The notes beneath the pieces are model-generated. The model did no database searches, was not told the DNA's origin, and saw nothing but the letters and a program-made list of their open reading frames with translations. DNA of 64,000 nt, from positions 13,888,001-13,952,000 of the forward strand of contig OZ234494.1 in the NCBI GenBank assembly GCA_965153455.1, given 5' to 3'. Each line of letters opens with the position of its first letter. The first letter of the stretch is position 1. The stretch comes from Sphagnum compactum (taxonomy: Eukaryota; Bryophyta; Sphagnopsida; Sphagnales). Of this stretch, positions 49,801 through 62,699 are shown one piece after another. The translations under genes were made by a program, and so were the position numbers.

Positions 49801-52662
49801 TGTTTGGTTTCTTCTTAAGCGGGCTGCTGATTTTCATTACAGTCAGGCAGATGTGACTGATACCAAGTTGGTGTCTCTCTTGTGAAGCATGACATGCATA
49901 TTCCTTTTTTGGTTCTAGCCACAGTCAGGCAGGTCTGATTAGTATTGCAATGGTAGATATCCTGGCTGGTAGCCTTCACTACAGGACCCCTTGCGGCAGA
50001 ACCCATGCATTTTCCAGAGGGGGAACTTCAAGAGTTTACTGATACAAGGCTGATGCTGTGTGTGCAGAGCATAAGTACGAGATTGTGAAGCGTTTGCAAG
50101 ACAGGAAGCATATTTGTGGGATGACAGGTGATGGTGTAAATGATGCCCCAGCATTGAAGAAAGCTGACATAGGTATTGCAGTTGCAGATGCTACAGATGC
50201 TGCTCGAAGTGCTTCAGATATTGTGCTCACTGAGCCAGGCCTCAGTGTCATTATCAGTGCTGTGCTAACAAGTCGTGCCATCTTCCAGCGCATGAAGAAC
50301 TACACGGTAACTGAACCACTCCCAGCAGCCAACAAAATGAAATGTGTGTCAGGACAGCTCTAGCTTCTTCTATAACAATTGTTGGCATGACCATTTCAAG
50401 CAGCAGATCTGTGACTAAGCAGCTTTGATGGGTGGGTTCAATTTTGCCTGTGCAGATCTATGCTGTTTCTATCACTATCCGTATTGTTGTAAGTAGATCT
50501 ACTGGAACTCAGATGAATGACTTCTCTTGGTATTAGCTTCTCTGAATATATGTGTCTTTTTGTGTCACACTAATGTTTGCACTGTCCCTCCATTGCTTGA
50601 GCTACTTCATTTTGTTGTAGACATGGAATTCTGTATATCTCTGCTCTTAGCAAGGTTTGCTTCAGAGTGAGATCACTGTAGCCATATAAGATGTCCAATG
50701 TGCTTCCTGGTGTGGACTTTTGTGAGATGATACAACTGTGGGCTTTCAGCTAGGTTTTCTGCTACTGGCATTGATCTGGAAATTTGACTTTTCTCCCTTC
50801 ATGGTGCTTATCATTGCCATCCTTAACGATGGTGCGTTTCCATCTACACTGAGGATCATAGTTTTTGAATATATGGTTCTACTCTCCTGTATGGGGTGCT
50901 AAGTCATGTGGAGCTGTTTATCCTCTCTAGCTTTGGTCAGATATTGTTTTGTTGGAAGTTTAACCCTCCAGGTTAGGCATTAGTAGGAAGGAGTTAATTC
51001 TGGTATGAAATCTTTTCTGGGCACAGGCACTATCATGACCATTTCAAAAGATCGAGTAAAACCTTCTCCATTGCCAGATAGCTGGAAGCTGAAAGAGATT
51101 TTTGCAACTGGAATAGTTCTTGGCTGCTACCTAGCCATGATGACAGTTATTTTCTACTGGGCCATACATAAGACGGACTTCTTTGAGGTATGCATGTAAT
51201 GTTCTTTTTAGATACTCACACCATTTTTCTATTGCACATGATCTTCATCGGGCAGTTAATGTAGACTGTCAGAGACTTGAGATGGGTTAAGTTGCATGGT
51301 GAGTATTGTGATGTGAATATTTCTGTGAATGGGATGCAGAGGAAATTCCATGTAAAACACATTAAAGGCAGCTTAAAGGAGGAGACATCTGCTGTTTATT
51401 TGCAAGTCAGCATTGTGAGTCAGGCCCTCATTTTCGTGACCCGCTCGCGCAGTTGGTCATTTGTTGAGCGGCCTGGACTGTTGCTGATGAGTGCCTTTGT
51501 TATTGCACAACTGGTGGGTTATTCCCTTCTTACCTGTTGACATCCTGCATTATCTCTGTTGTGGAGTTTCTTAAGAGCTTGGAGGAGATTTGTTCTTCTT
51601 CACCCTTTACACTTAACACTCCACTGTTCAGAGAGTAGCATTGGGATATCTAATGAGTACCAGTGGGAATAGGACTGCAGGTAGCAACATTCATTGCAGT
51701 ATATGCAAATTGGGGATTTGCCCAGGTTCAAGGCATTGGGTGGGGATGGGCAGGAGTGATTTGGCTTTACAGCTTTATCTTTTACCTCCCCCTTGATCCA
51801 ATCAAGTTTGCAATTCGCTATGTCTTGAGTGGCAAGGCATGGGACAATATGCTGGATAGCAAGGTGACATGTCCTTCTCTCAGAGCATTGTCAGACTAGA
51901 TATATTTTACATTCATGTAACCATGATCATAAGTCCCATTCCACTCGAGAAGCATTTGTGCAGAAACTAGCAGTGTTTTGATAAGCATTTCGTATTGCCA
52001 GCATGGGTAATAAAACTTGAAAGGAGCATGAACTCAAGTCCTACTGGCAATGAGAGGAACCTTCATTTGGACTTAAGTTCTAAGTTCTAGTGTATGTTGG
52101 ATCATTGTGCAGACTGCCTTTACACGGCAAAAGGACTTTGGGAAGGAAGCACGTGAGGCACAGTGGGCCACAGCACAGCGAACTTTGCATGGTCTCCACC
52201 CACCCGAAATGAAGGAATCAGGTGTCTCTACTGGCACCAAAGAGAATCTTGGTGATATGGCTGATCAAGCTAAGAGACGTGCTGAGATAGCCAGGTCAAC
52301 TCTCCACTCAATGCTTCTTGCTAATCTTCAGACTATGAGCATGTTCTTTCCTGAAGGCCTTGGATGATAGAAGTCATTAAGGACTAAAATTTGTCAACAC
52401 CAGTATAAAGCCACTACCAGGTAATCAAGGTAAATTTTGGCTCATGGTTGCTTGCTATGGACATCTTTGGTGTTTCCCCAGCAAGCAGATGTGGAGCTTT
52501 TACGTTGCAGTCATGTTTCCTATGGTGCATATTTCAAGTCACTGATGTGATTGATGGTTGTGCAGGCTGAGAGAAGTGAACACTTTGAAGGGCCATGTAG
52601 AATCAGTGGTGCGCTTAAAGGGCTTGGATATTAACACAATTCAACAGTCTTACACTGTCTAA
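43844..52662 (+). CDS. AHA: Plasma-membrane H+-ATPase (P3A-type proton pump), 964 aa
   Basis: This pump uses ATP to export protons across the plasma membrane. Twenty-one exons join in frame: 43844-43927, 44586-44705, 45309-45407, 45545-45682, 46037-46171, 46455-46634, 47038-47244, 47354-47473, 47728-47847, 47961-48086, 48571-48675, 49173-49317, 49511-49675, 50068-50306, 50456-50488, 50750-50831, 51027-51187, 51340-51513, 51681-51863, 52113-52294, 52566-52662. The 964 residues match the family (about 950). Motifs are TGES at 196-199, the phosphorylated aspartate 343 in DKTGTLT, KGAP at 438-441, TGDGVNDAP from 601, and [11 protein letters not shown]. The C-terminal regulatory tail ends SYTV with the penultimate threonine 963, where phosphorylation permits 14-3-3 binding and activation in known pumps. 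The N-terminus is about ten residues longer than in Arabidopsis. Intron 11 has a GC donor; the others are GT-AG. The gene looks intact. Confidence 0.96.
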
Positions 52663-55159
52663 GAGGGGCTGCTCAACTTAAAAGGTCATGTTCCTCCTTT
52701 TGCCTTGCCACCCTCAGCTGCTTGAGAAAGCTGGATTGAGAGGGTAGCTAGCATACTTTCCTTTCTTGTTTATGTAACATAGCCCAAGTGATATCCAGGT
52801 TAATGTAGTTTGCTTTGGAGAGAGGGAATGGAATGGGTCTTCAGAGTTTGAAGATGCTGAGAGAGAGGCTGGCGCTTGGGTTCTTCTGAGTGCCTAAGGT
52901 GCTCGGGGAGTTTGAAGGATGGTGACAAACATGTAATTGGGTATTACTATTATTCTGAATATTGTGTTCATTTGACTAGCATGCTAGCAGGCATCTGATT
53001 TCTTCAATGGGTGCATTTTTCAATAAAAGTACAAAGGGAATATGGGGACACATCTGGGGTGGAAATGAAACCTGGTCAAATTTAAGCTTTGGAGTTGTGG
53101 AAGTAGGAAGACATGCATGGAGAACCCAATTAAGGAGCCTTATTAAAAACACAATATTGGAACACTTGGGGGAATGAAACCTCATCTAGTTTTGCTCTTG
53201 TGTACACACTTTCATCAACCCACAACTTGAGATTTGACAACTAATCCAATGTTGTCATATCTAAATGGCCTTTGCAAATTCAAGAAGTGTAAGAACATCT
53301 TCATCAATGGATTGTATCATTAAATGGATGAGGGATAGTAGTATAATAATGTGAAATTTGACTTTGGCGCAGGATATTATTGCACTCTTATATTGTAATA
53401 AACATTGAAATTGGTGAAGATGTTTGAAAGGGAGCAAAAACTCACCATTAGCATTTTCAAAGCATGTTTTTAAAAGACAAGCAATGAGAGGTTGGAAAGC
53501 AAATTGAAAAAGAGTTAGGACGAAGCAATAAATCTCAAGAATTAGAGGATTCGGATTTTTTTTGAAAGAACGTTTGTGTCGTGTGTATGTCATTGATTTT
53601 GAAATTTTTAGTTTTTGGAATGGATAGGCAACCATCCCTTTTTAGCTTTCACAAATCATGTTTGGAAGCAGCAACAACAACAACATGACAATGGATGGAT
53701 GACATGGATGGATGGCATGTGGATGAAAGTCCAGATTGTTCAGAGATTTGATTGATTAACTTTTGGTGTTACCCAATTTACACAATACTAAAAGGTCCAT
53801 TGCAATGACTACCTAAACTAGTGTACAATATAATGGTTTTATTTGAGAATGGCCACCGATCATTTATGACTGTTTATAAAACCCTAAAAGAAATGTGTAC
53901 TAGACTGTAAAGCACTTGGAAATTTTTTAAATTTTTTATGAAGGGAACCTCATGGTGTGAATATCCTTTTTAGCAAAGAGGAAGGATGTTATGCTTAATG
54001 AATTTCATTAATATGCCCATCCAAGGTTCTTAATGTGAAATTTGGGGGTTTAGGGTTAGATTCTTGTGACCCAAAATTTATGGTGATAATCCTTGGAAAT
54101 GGGTATGTAGCCCTTGTGTTAGTGCAACACCAACATAGATATTGCAAAATCTTTCGCCAAAAATATTCAAAGGCTTGGGAACAAAGTAATCAATTTCGTC
54201 CACCATTTTCTATCCCAATAACTTCCCAATGTGGTTGTTATTTTGCCCCACTCCATATTAACACATAGAATACAGGCCGCCCAATGCTTTATGTTCATGA
54301 TAACCTTCTCTCTCTTCATGCTTTACAATGAGCAAAGACCAGGGGCGAGGGCATTCCAAAAATAAGGGGCTTAGGATGAGGTGATTGGGCGGGGGCATAC
54401 CCCCTTGTATTTTGGCGGCCTATCACCTTGTTCTAGCTCTATTATAGGGTTGGGGGCATTTCACCTCATGTTTTGGGGGCCTATTGCTTTGTCCTAGGCC
54501 CCTCGTTTTGGGAGTAGCCCCCACCGTAGCCCTTTACTCTACATGTCAGATTTTATTAAGTATATATTTGAAGGACAATTCATATGAGCCTAAGGTCCCT
54601 CCTAATTTGTAAGGGCCCTAGCCATGGTGGCATCTTAATATGATAGTCCTTAACCATGAGATTCAAGGCCTGTCTTCAAAATCTTCCAAGATCTCCATAC
54701 CTTCGGGAATGCCCTTCTTGGCTCTGAGGTTGTTAAATGTTGCAAAGAAGACCTTCGCAAATTTTAATTTCTTAATTGTTTCCTGAGACCTTACCTATTG
54801 TGGCAAAAGTGAGGGAAAAACAAGGGTGGGCATTTAGAAAAGAAAAATGCCTATTGGGGCTCCAAAAATTTTCAAAATATCCGCCATTTGTGGATGCAAA
54901 ATTATGCTTTAGAATGTATCCTTCAAATACATTATGAAATTTCTCATAAGTTTTTAAGACATAGAGACACTTCAATGTGAGTGGAGTTGAGACATTAGCA
55001 ATAGTATGAGTACAACAAAGAAAGAGAGAGGCACTTTCAATACGAGTCCAATGGATTGCTTGCCGTACGCTAGACCAACAACAACAAAAAAAAGCTACCA
55101 AATAGAATGCCCGCCGGCCACAAGGTCATCAGAAAATAACTGCAATCATAAGGTTGCTT
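52663..55159. other. 3' flank of the H+-ATPase gene and spacer
   Basis: The first several hundred bases probably hold the 3' untranslated region. Further right there is a ggatggat-type simple repeat near 53685-53730. A G/C-rich patch at 54350-54540 contains two copies of a tattttggcggcctat/tgttttgggggcctat phrase followed by ttgtcctag-like text. No gene is recognised. Confidence 0.45.
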
Positions 55160-55250
55160 GTGTAGGGTTTAGGGTTTACCAAAGTAAGGGATAAGGGTTT
55201 ACCAAAGTAAGGGTTTAGGGTTTAGGGTTTAGGCATTACCAAAGTAAGGG
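55160..55250 (+). repeat. Interstitial telomere-like minisatellite
   Basis: Runs of the plant telomere unit tttaggg alternate with three copies of ttaccaaagtaaggg. A further short gtttagggtttagggttt occurs near 56276-56292. Confidence 0.75.
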
Positions 55251-57179
55251 CTGGTGCAAGGCAAAACCAAGGTGGGCCCGATTTCGGTAATGCTTGTGGT
55301 CAAGGATGTTAAATGGTGTAAAAATTGACGATTTTTATTTATTTTTCATTTTTACCCACTTGGGATCCGTAGGAATTTTTTAAAAAAAACCAATGGAATG
55401 CCCACATGGTTGGGTGTTTTGTTTTTTGAAATGCTCTACGAATTCTTCCACTTGCTAAAAATTTCGGTGGAGGTTTTTTTTACGTAAAATGTGTGTAGTT
55501 ATTAGATAGGCTAGGTAATGTGGAAGGGGAGTGGAATAAGTACTCATACATTGGTCATGAATGCTTAGGCCTAAGAATAAAATTGGGGGTTGGGGGAATG
55601 GGGTTTGTCCAAGGTCCTACAATGAAGTGGGCGGTGGGATGAGCGAGGCAATTTATGAACGAATTTAGTAGGTCCTAAGCCAATCAGTGCTCTAGGACAT
55701 CCAGCTTCCCATGCGCCGCTTCCTTTCTGCCCTTCATTTCTGGCCCCTCTCCAAAATAGAAGAAAACAAAGAACAAAATTCCCTATTTTGCTCTCCCCCA
55801 AAATATACCTCATTTCCTTCTCCACAACAACACTCTTAGTATTCTATTTTCCTTGCCTTCGACCCACAATCTGAGGGTTTCCAGTTACCAACTCCTCTTG
55901 TTTTAAGAAAATCCTTGGGAATATAAAACCACATATGACCCGTAGGTGAAAGTTATGTATAGTAGACGGGTTTTTTTTTAGACCTTTTGCTTACGTAAAG
56001 TGTCGTAGTTAATTTTTACTAGTTTTTTCTTTTTAATTGAGGTTTTTTAAATTTTGGAAACATGTCAAATTTTATTTTTGTTGGTGATTTTCTATAAAAA
56101 CTCAAATAAATTTGCAAAGCAACAATAAAAAACAAGTTTTTTTTAATTCAAATAATAAATCGAGCTAGTGACATTGTAAAGGGGATAATCCATTCTAAGG
56201 ACAGGTTGATAGATAAATTTTACTTGATAAAAATTACTCTGACAAGCTAAAAAGTATCTTCTGAATTGTGTAAGTTTAGGGTTTAGGGTTTTTGCGACAT
56301 CAATGAACACGATTTTTTCAGCCCAACCAAAGATCGAAATATACAAAAGAAAAAACACGACAATGCTTTACGTGCCTAAAAGAGAAAAAAAATTCACAAT
56401 TAAATTGTTACCAAACTCTTTTGTTTTTAGAAGGTCCATTAGGGAGCACAAAAGACTTGACAACCACAAGGGTCAAAATTAGGTGTGTACTTGAAAAAAA
56501 AAAAGGGGGAAAAAAACACATTAAAGATACACAAATTCTTTTGTTTTTTGAAAGGTTCGGGGAGGTCCTTGGACATTCTAAGAACAAAAGAGTTTGGTAA
56601 CTTAATATGTGTTGTTTCTTTATCTTTTTTTTCTTCTAAGGTACTTAAGTTTGACCTAAGGGGTTTGTCACTTGCAATGAATTCTTTTCAACAATTTATT
56701 TTTTGGGAAAACAAATTGAGAAAATTTAGGAATTTTGATATCAAAAAATTGAAGAAAAAAGAAGCCTCATTTATAATTCTTTTTGTGTACAAAAGACTGG
56801 GGTTTAAGTTTAGGGTTCCCCATCTAACAACCCCTAGGTCAAAGTAGTGTGCTTGGGGGTTGGTGGGGTTGGGAGAGGGGAAGGGAGGGAGTGGTGGTGT
56901 GGGAGAAGATTTGTTTTTTTAAAAGAAGAAGGAATTAAAAAAAAACATGCACAAATTGGTTTTCTCCAAATTTGTGAGGAAGGTGGTTTGGGGATCATCA
57001 CAAAGGGAATTAGCCAAATTTGGCTACAGGTCACAGATGAAATAAAAGTGGAAAAATTTAGAATTAGAAAGGGACTTCGAAGGGCATTAACGATTTCTAA
57101 AGAGAAATTTTCCCAATTTCCCAGATTTGGACGCAAAAAGTTGTGAAGCCGCCATATCTGGCCATCAGGGTCTAACTTG
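55251..57179. other. AT-rich spacer
   Basis: No gene is recognised. Frames at 56485-56847 (+) and 56834-57229 (-) have no known motif or codon character. Confidence 0.5.
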
Positions 57180-57463
57180 TTAGGGGCCCAAGAGTCTCGG
57201 TCTCCTCGGTCTGCGTCGTTTGTTGGCAACGTTTTGTTTGTGCGTTATTTCCACATTTGCCTTGTGTTGCTGTGTAGCAGAAGCTTCGAGTCTTCGTCGT
57301 CGTTTGTTTGGTGCAAGAACAAGAATAAGAAGAGACAGAGCAAGATCGAGAAAGAGAGAGAGGATCGTGTTGCGAGGAGGAAGAGGAAGATCGAGAGAGA
57401 GAAGAGCGATCTCGGTGAGGATCGTGGTTTATTGAGCAGGAGGGAAATAAGAGAGGAAGAAAG
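57180..57463 (+). promoter_or_regulatory. Leader and proximal promoter of the aldolase gene
   Basis: Composition changes from AT-rich to balanced near 57180. A purine-rich tract (gagaaagagagagaggatcg and similar) runs from about 57335 to the start codon at 57464, typical of a plant 5' untranslated region. No TATA box is certain. Confidence 0.45.
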
Positions 57464-60009
57464 ATGGCTGCAATGGGAGTGATGTCTGCTGGAAAACAAG
57501 CGGTGGCTCTGAGCTCTGGCTTTTGTGGAACCCCGTTGAAGAAACAACGGAATAGTCTCGTCGCTGCTGGTCCCGTAAAGAGCCAGAGCGTTTGTTTCGC
57601 AGTGAGAGCTTCTGGCTACGATGAGGAGCTCGTTAAAACTGCGGTATGTTGTTTCTGATGCTTCATCATGACTTGCAGCAGCAGTAAAGTATCGGACTTA
57701 TTGTGATCGGATTGTTGTGATCGGATTTGTAGTCTTCGAGAACTTTTTTTCTTCGTTCTTTTCTCTTGGCGTTGATGCTGTAGCGGAGGACAGTGTTCTT
57801 AAGGCCTTCTTCTTTAGACTGCCTTGAGACAGACATAGCCGTTACCGATTTCCTGATTTTCTTTTATGCAGAATTCGATGCAGAGTTTGGATCGCAAGGG
57901 ATCCATGTCTACGAGGCTTCTTTTGTTTTGTTTGTTCAATTCTTTACGATTCGCTAGCAAGCTAGAGATGTGACGAGTAAGAGGCAGGGTTAGTAGTGAC
58001 TCTTTGGCTGATCTACGTCCACTGTTTGCTGTGGCCGTGATGATCTCAGAAAACAATTGCTACTCCTGGTCGTGGTATCCTGGCTATGGATGAATCTAAT
58101 GCAACTTGTGGCTTGCGCTTGGCCTCTATCGGCCTTGAAAACACAGAAGTCAATCGCCAGGCATACAGGCAACTGCTGTGCACCACTCCAGGCCTTGGAG
58201 AGTATGTGTCTGGAGCCATCCTTTTTGAGGAGACTCTGTACCAATCAACAACCGACGGCAAGCTCATGGTTGACTGTTTGAAGGAGCAGAACATTGCGCC
58301 AGGCATCAAGGTGGACAAGGTATGTACTTTCAACATCCAACCGTCTTTTGTACTGCAGCATATTGGATTTGTTTCTTCTGCTGCATCTCTGGGCTTATCC
58401 TTGAGAATTGATGGATTTTGTGCTCTACTGCAGGGTCTTGTGCCTTTGGCTGGATCTAACAATGAGTCATGGTGTCAAGGTCTTGATGGCCTGGCCTCCA
58501 GAACTGCTGCATATTACAAGCAGGGAGCAAGGTTTGATAAGTGGTATGTAATTCCCAATGCCTGATGCTCACGTCAATTTTTTCACTTGTGGGAATGAAT
58601 GATTGTGTCCAACAGCATTCTTTTATAGTTGAAGTAGTCATCGGAGGTGTGTTTGAAGGATATTTCCTGTGTGTAGGGTGCTTGAAGTACTATGTACCAC
58701 AATAAAAAGTATCCTTTTTAACCAGGTGAAACAACTTGGGTTTTGTGACTTCCAAAAGGACCATGCAGTCCTTCCAAACTGACTATGTAGTCAAAATGGA
58801 AGTTGCAAAACCCAAGTTGCTTCACCTGATTGAAAAGGACACTTTGTTGTAGTTACATACCCTATATGTATGCCTCTCTATGCCTTCCCCAATGAGGTTG
58901 CTAACAGACTCAAGTTGGAGTGTGCAGGCGCACTGTAATCAGTATTCCCAATGGCCCTTCTGAGTTGGCTGTGACAGAAGCTGCATGGGGTCTTGCTCGC
59001 TATGCTGCCATCTCCCAGGTCTGTCTGACTGAGTGAGGTCATGCTACTGTGCTTCCTAAATACAACCCACTGTGTGCAATGTAGTAGTATTGAGATATCC
59101 AAACTTCTTTTAGTTATGATACTTGATTTCCTCTTGAGAGGTTTTTGAGCACTTAGTGCTAGTTCTGGTTAGCTGTGCTGATTACGTGGACAAGTTGGTT
59201 TCTTAATTGTTTTCTGATGCTAAGAGGTGTTCATGAATTAGATCAATACTCTCACCAAATATAGGATGAAAAGGCTAATAGTTGATACCTGTATATGAGA
59301 GTCATGTCTTGCCATGTGCAGGACAATGGATTGGTGCCAATTGTTGAGCCTGAGATTCTTCTTGACGGAAGCCACAGCATCAGTAGGACATTAGAGGTTG
59401 CGGAGAAGGTCTGGTCAAAAGTGTTCTTCTTCTTGGCTGAGAACAATGTTTTGTTTGAGGGTATTCTTCTGAAACCTAGCATGGTCACTCCTGGAGCAGA
59501 GTGTCCCGAGAGGGCAACACCTGAACAGGTTGCAGAGTACACTCTTACATTGTTGAAGAGACGTGTGCCACCAGCTGTTCCTGGGATTATGGTGAGCTCT
59601 CTCTCTTACCTATACACCTTGAGGTTGTAGTTTTATCATGAAGCATCTCCATGGAATGATAGTTGTTTCCTAAAGGATGGTCCTGAGATGACATTTGCTC
59701 TCCTCCCTCCTTGTTGTGTGTTCTGTACAGTTTTTGTCTGGAGGCCAATCAGAGGTGGAGGCCACATTGAACCTGAATGCCATGAACCAGAGCCCAAACC
59801 CATGGCATGTGTCCTTCTCGTATGCCCGCGCCCTCCAAAACTCTGTGTTGAAGACATGGAAGGGCCAGCCTGAGAACATTGAAGCTGCCAAGAAGGCTCT
59901 TCTTGTTCGTGCAAAGGCCAACTCTTTGGCACAGCTTGGAAAGTACTCTGCAGAGGGTGAAGCGGAGGAAGCAAAGAAGGGGATGTTTGTGAAAGGTTAC
60001 ACCTACTAG
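57464..60009 (+). CDS. FBA: Chloroplast class I fructose-bisphosphate aldolase, 399 aa
   Basis: The enzyme interconverts fructose 1,6-bisphosphate with dihydroxyacetone phosphate and glyceraldehyde 3-phosphate. In the plastid it also makes sedoheptulose 1,7-bisphosphate for the Calvin cycle. Six exons join in frame: 57464-57643, 58050-58319, 58434-58543, 58928-59018, 59322-59591 and 59731-60009 (stop). Introns are GT-AG. The 399 residues equal the usual length of plastid forms. Residues 1 to about 48 are rich in serine, alanine and basic residues and look like a transit peptide ending near AVRA. Seen are [13 protein letters not shown], the class I signature [11 protein letters not shown] with the Schiff-base lysine at residue 268, [12 protein letters not shown], and the C-terminal GMFVKGYTY, whose last tyrosine takes part in catalysis. 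A methionine four codons downstream (57473) could also start translation. The gene looks intact. Confidence 0.96.
58690..58861. repeat. Long inverted repeat (foldback) inside aldolase intron 3
   Basis: The left arm, about 58690-58753, and the right arm, about 58798-58861, are reverse complements over roughly 60 bases with a few mismatches and small gaps. The core is caggtgaaacaacttgggtt against its complement. They are separated by a loop of about 45 bases. The structure lies in the intron 58544-58927 and would fold into a long hairpin in the pre-mRNA. It looks like a short foldback or MITE-type insertion. Confidence 0.8.
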
Positions 60010-61636
60010 AGTTTGAAGGCTTAAAAACATAAGTAAGGAGAAGTTCTCAGTACTTATATAGATACTATGAAAAATGTGGTCCAGATCAGGTTTATGTTCA
60101 GGTTTTGAACTTACAGATCAAGCTTGTCCCTGGCATGGCCATATCACAAGGACATGTCTCTGGGTTGAAGTGATCCGTAACAACACTGTGAAAGCAGTCA
60201 CCCAGGTATCTCAACAGCGCAGTCCACTCAAGACTAGGTATGATCCCAGTAGCACCATATCCTTTGCCCAAAATTCTACCCTTGCCATCTATATATAGCT
60301 AGATCAAAGGGAAAGGCTTCATAATCTGCAATTTTGAGAGTGTCAATAATATGAGTGATTCTCTTTTTTGAGTCGATGGTCCAGTCAAAGAGACTCATCA
60401 ACCAAAAACAAAAAGAAATCACTTTGGATGCACCGCCACTACGAATTAGGTGTCTGAAATTCCATTTTGGACTAATTAAGGACCACCTCAGAACCATAAT
60501 ATATCTCATGTTTCGCCTGATGACCAAACTCAAAACAAAGAGTTTCATGGAGACCAAGAGGCCTATGTGTGTTTGTAAAGCCCATGGGTGTAATTGAAAC
60601 CAAGACTGATTGACTATGTACACCCTGCTTTTCAAATGTTCTCCAATGTCCAGCATGTCCACTGAAGTCCCTTATTTGGGCATCAAGGTGTGTTTACTGC
60701 ATCCTCCATAAAGTATTAATGGTTTCCTCATCCCCACCTGTAAACATGAAAATTGCACAATATAAAGTAAGGGACTATTGAAGTGCCATCACTTGCACCC
60801 TTTTTGAGATCACTTTATCTCTTGCCTATTCATGAGTCCAGACACAAATTTCAGTCTTTTTAAGGGTTGCACTGCATTCAAAGTATTGTGAATGAACTGT
60901 AAACCACATAATCATGCTTAGTGGAAAACTAAGAGTGTTTTGCATTTATTTTATTAGTACATATCTAACTTATCTCCGTCTTTGAATATGTTCAATGTTG
61001 CAAGGAGCAAACAGTACTAACATTCTAATTTTGATGCACAAGTTAGCATTGGGCACTTGAGTTTGGTATTTCTTTGGATGAAAAAAAGGAATTAAAAAAG
61101 ATGAAAAAATGGATGGATAACTTGTTAAAATAATCAACTGGAAATGATTATGAAAGAACTATGATTATGAAACCCAACTACTAATTCCATTTGTTATAAT
61201 CACAACAAAATAGTCATCCATAATATTTACTATTTAGTTTGGAGGGCACCTGATCTGTAGTGTAAGGCCTGAGGTGACAGGCATCACCAGAAGAAGGGCC
61301 CATGAAAGGCGGGAGGGAGACAAGTGCGAGCTTTGCTTATGGTAATGCCCTCGACCAGGGGCATTACTGAACATAAAGAATCTGCCCGAATTGGTTTTTC
61401 GATCTTTTGACACAATGAGATTATTCAAGAAATCCCATTTATCAACGGTTAGGATTATTTTAAAATGGAAGATCTGGGCGAGAAAACAGGAGACACCTCC
61501 CCAAAAAATGGAAGATTACTTCCATGGAATGGAAGAGTGGCGAAACCCTTCTTGAAAATGGAAGGAGGCCCTGGCATTTCTCACAGGTCAAATTCCACTT
61601 TAGAATGTGCTGTTCAGATACACTATTTGGAATTTG

Positions 61637-61640
<4 letters not shown>

Positions 61641-61669
<29 letters not shown>
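61641..61669 (+). repeat. (CT)n microsatellite
   Basis: A perfect CT run of about 14 units. Confidence 0.95.
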
Positions 61670-61672
<3 letters not shown>

Positions 61673-62663
61673 TACATACCCACCTATGGAACTATTGGTA
61701 AAAACCGATGGTTTTTTTGGGGTGAAATTTCGTGAAATTTCAACCAATAAAAAGGATTTTTTCCGTGGACAAAAAAGACCCAGATTTGCCATCGCAAAAA
61801 AAACTAAATCCAAACCGTCAAATTTTTATCATAATTTCAAGTACGTAGCCAAGAATATAGAAGGATTCTGGTTTTTGTTTTTCTACTTTTCATATCTAGT
61901 ATGTAGCCCAAATCTGGCTAAGTCCTTTTATGGATGATTGCCATTTCAGCTAGATTACAAAATTGGTAAAAAAAAAAAATTAAAAAAAAAAAAAAACCCT
62001 GGTAAAAACTTCTTTTATCTTCTTATATATGGAATGGGATCAATAAAGAAAAACTGGGGGAACAGCACACAAGGATTCTACTTGTCAGAAACTACTTACA
62101 GCTGCGGTGGAACTGTCAACCTCTGGTTGCACAGGACATTATATTTGGACTCTGACAAACCCTAACCCTAACCCTACACTAGGGTAGGCTACTAGGTACT
62201 AAAAAACAAGGAAAATAATAGCTGGTTAATGAAACATAAGGAAAATAACAAAATTCTTTACATACCCCTCAATTAAAACTGGATTTTAGTTTGAAGTTTT
62301 TAATCCCTTAATGCCCATTATATATATATATATATACCCTTTTTGTGTAAATGTATTTCAATACATACAAATATAAGAAAATATAAACAAATGAATAAAC
62401 TATACTATTTTTTTTTCCCTCAGGGAAATTGTTTTTGGGGATTTGTTGTAGGGGTGTGGATTTTGTAGTCCCAACTCTTAGAAGGAGGGCATTGGTCCTA
62501 TGCTCATCTACTAACACCTCACATGCCCTTATTATGGTAATGCACTTGCCCTTGGGCTTTATCCTATTACTTTGTGTTTGGAGTTTGGGGGATTTGTTGC
62601 CATGTTTTTGTGAAGAAAAAGTCCTTGAATTTTTCTTGGAAATTTGGGGAAATGAATTCAATC

Positions 62664-62666
<3 letters not shown>

Positions 62667-62696
<30 letters not shown>
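62667..62696 (+). repeat. (GA)n microsatellite
   Basis: A perfect GA run of about 15 units, followed by a G-rich tract. Confidence 0.95.

Positions 62697-62699
<3 letters not shown>

Noticed and set aside
49653-50067. Extension of H+-ATPase exon 13 through the following open sequence instead of splicing at 49675
   Set aside because: The read-through runs to a stop and loses the family sequence. The donor at 49676 and acceptor at 50067 restore GVFPEHKYEIV exactly.
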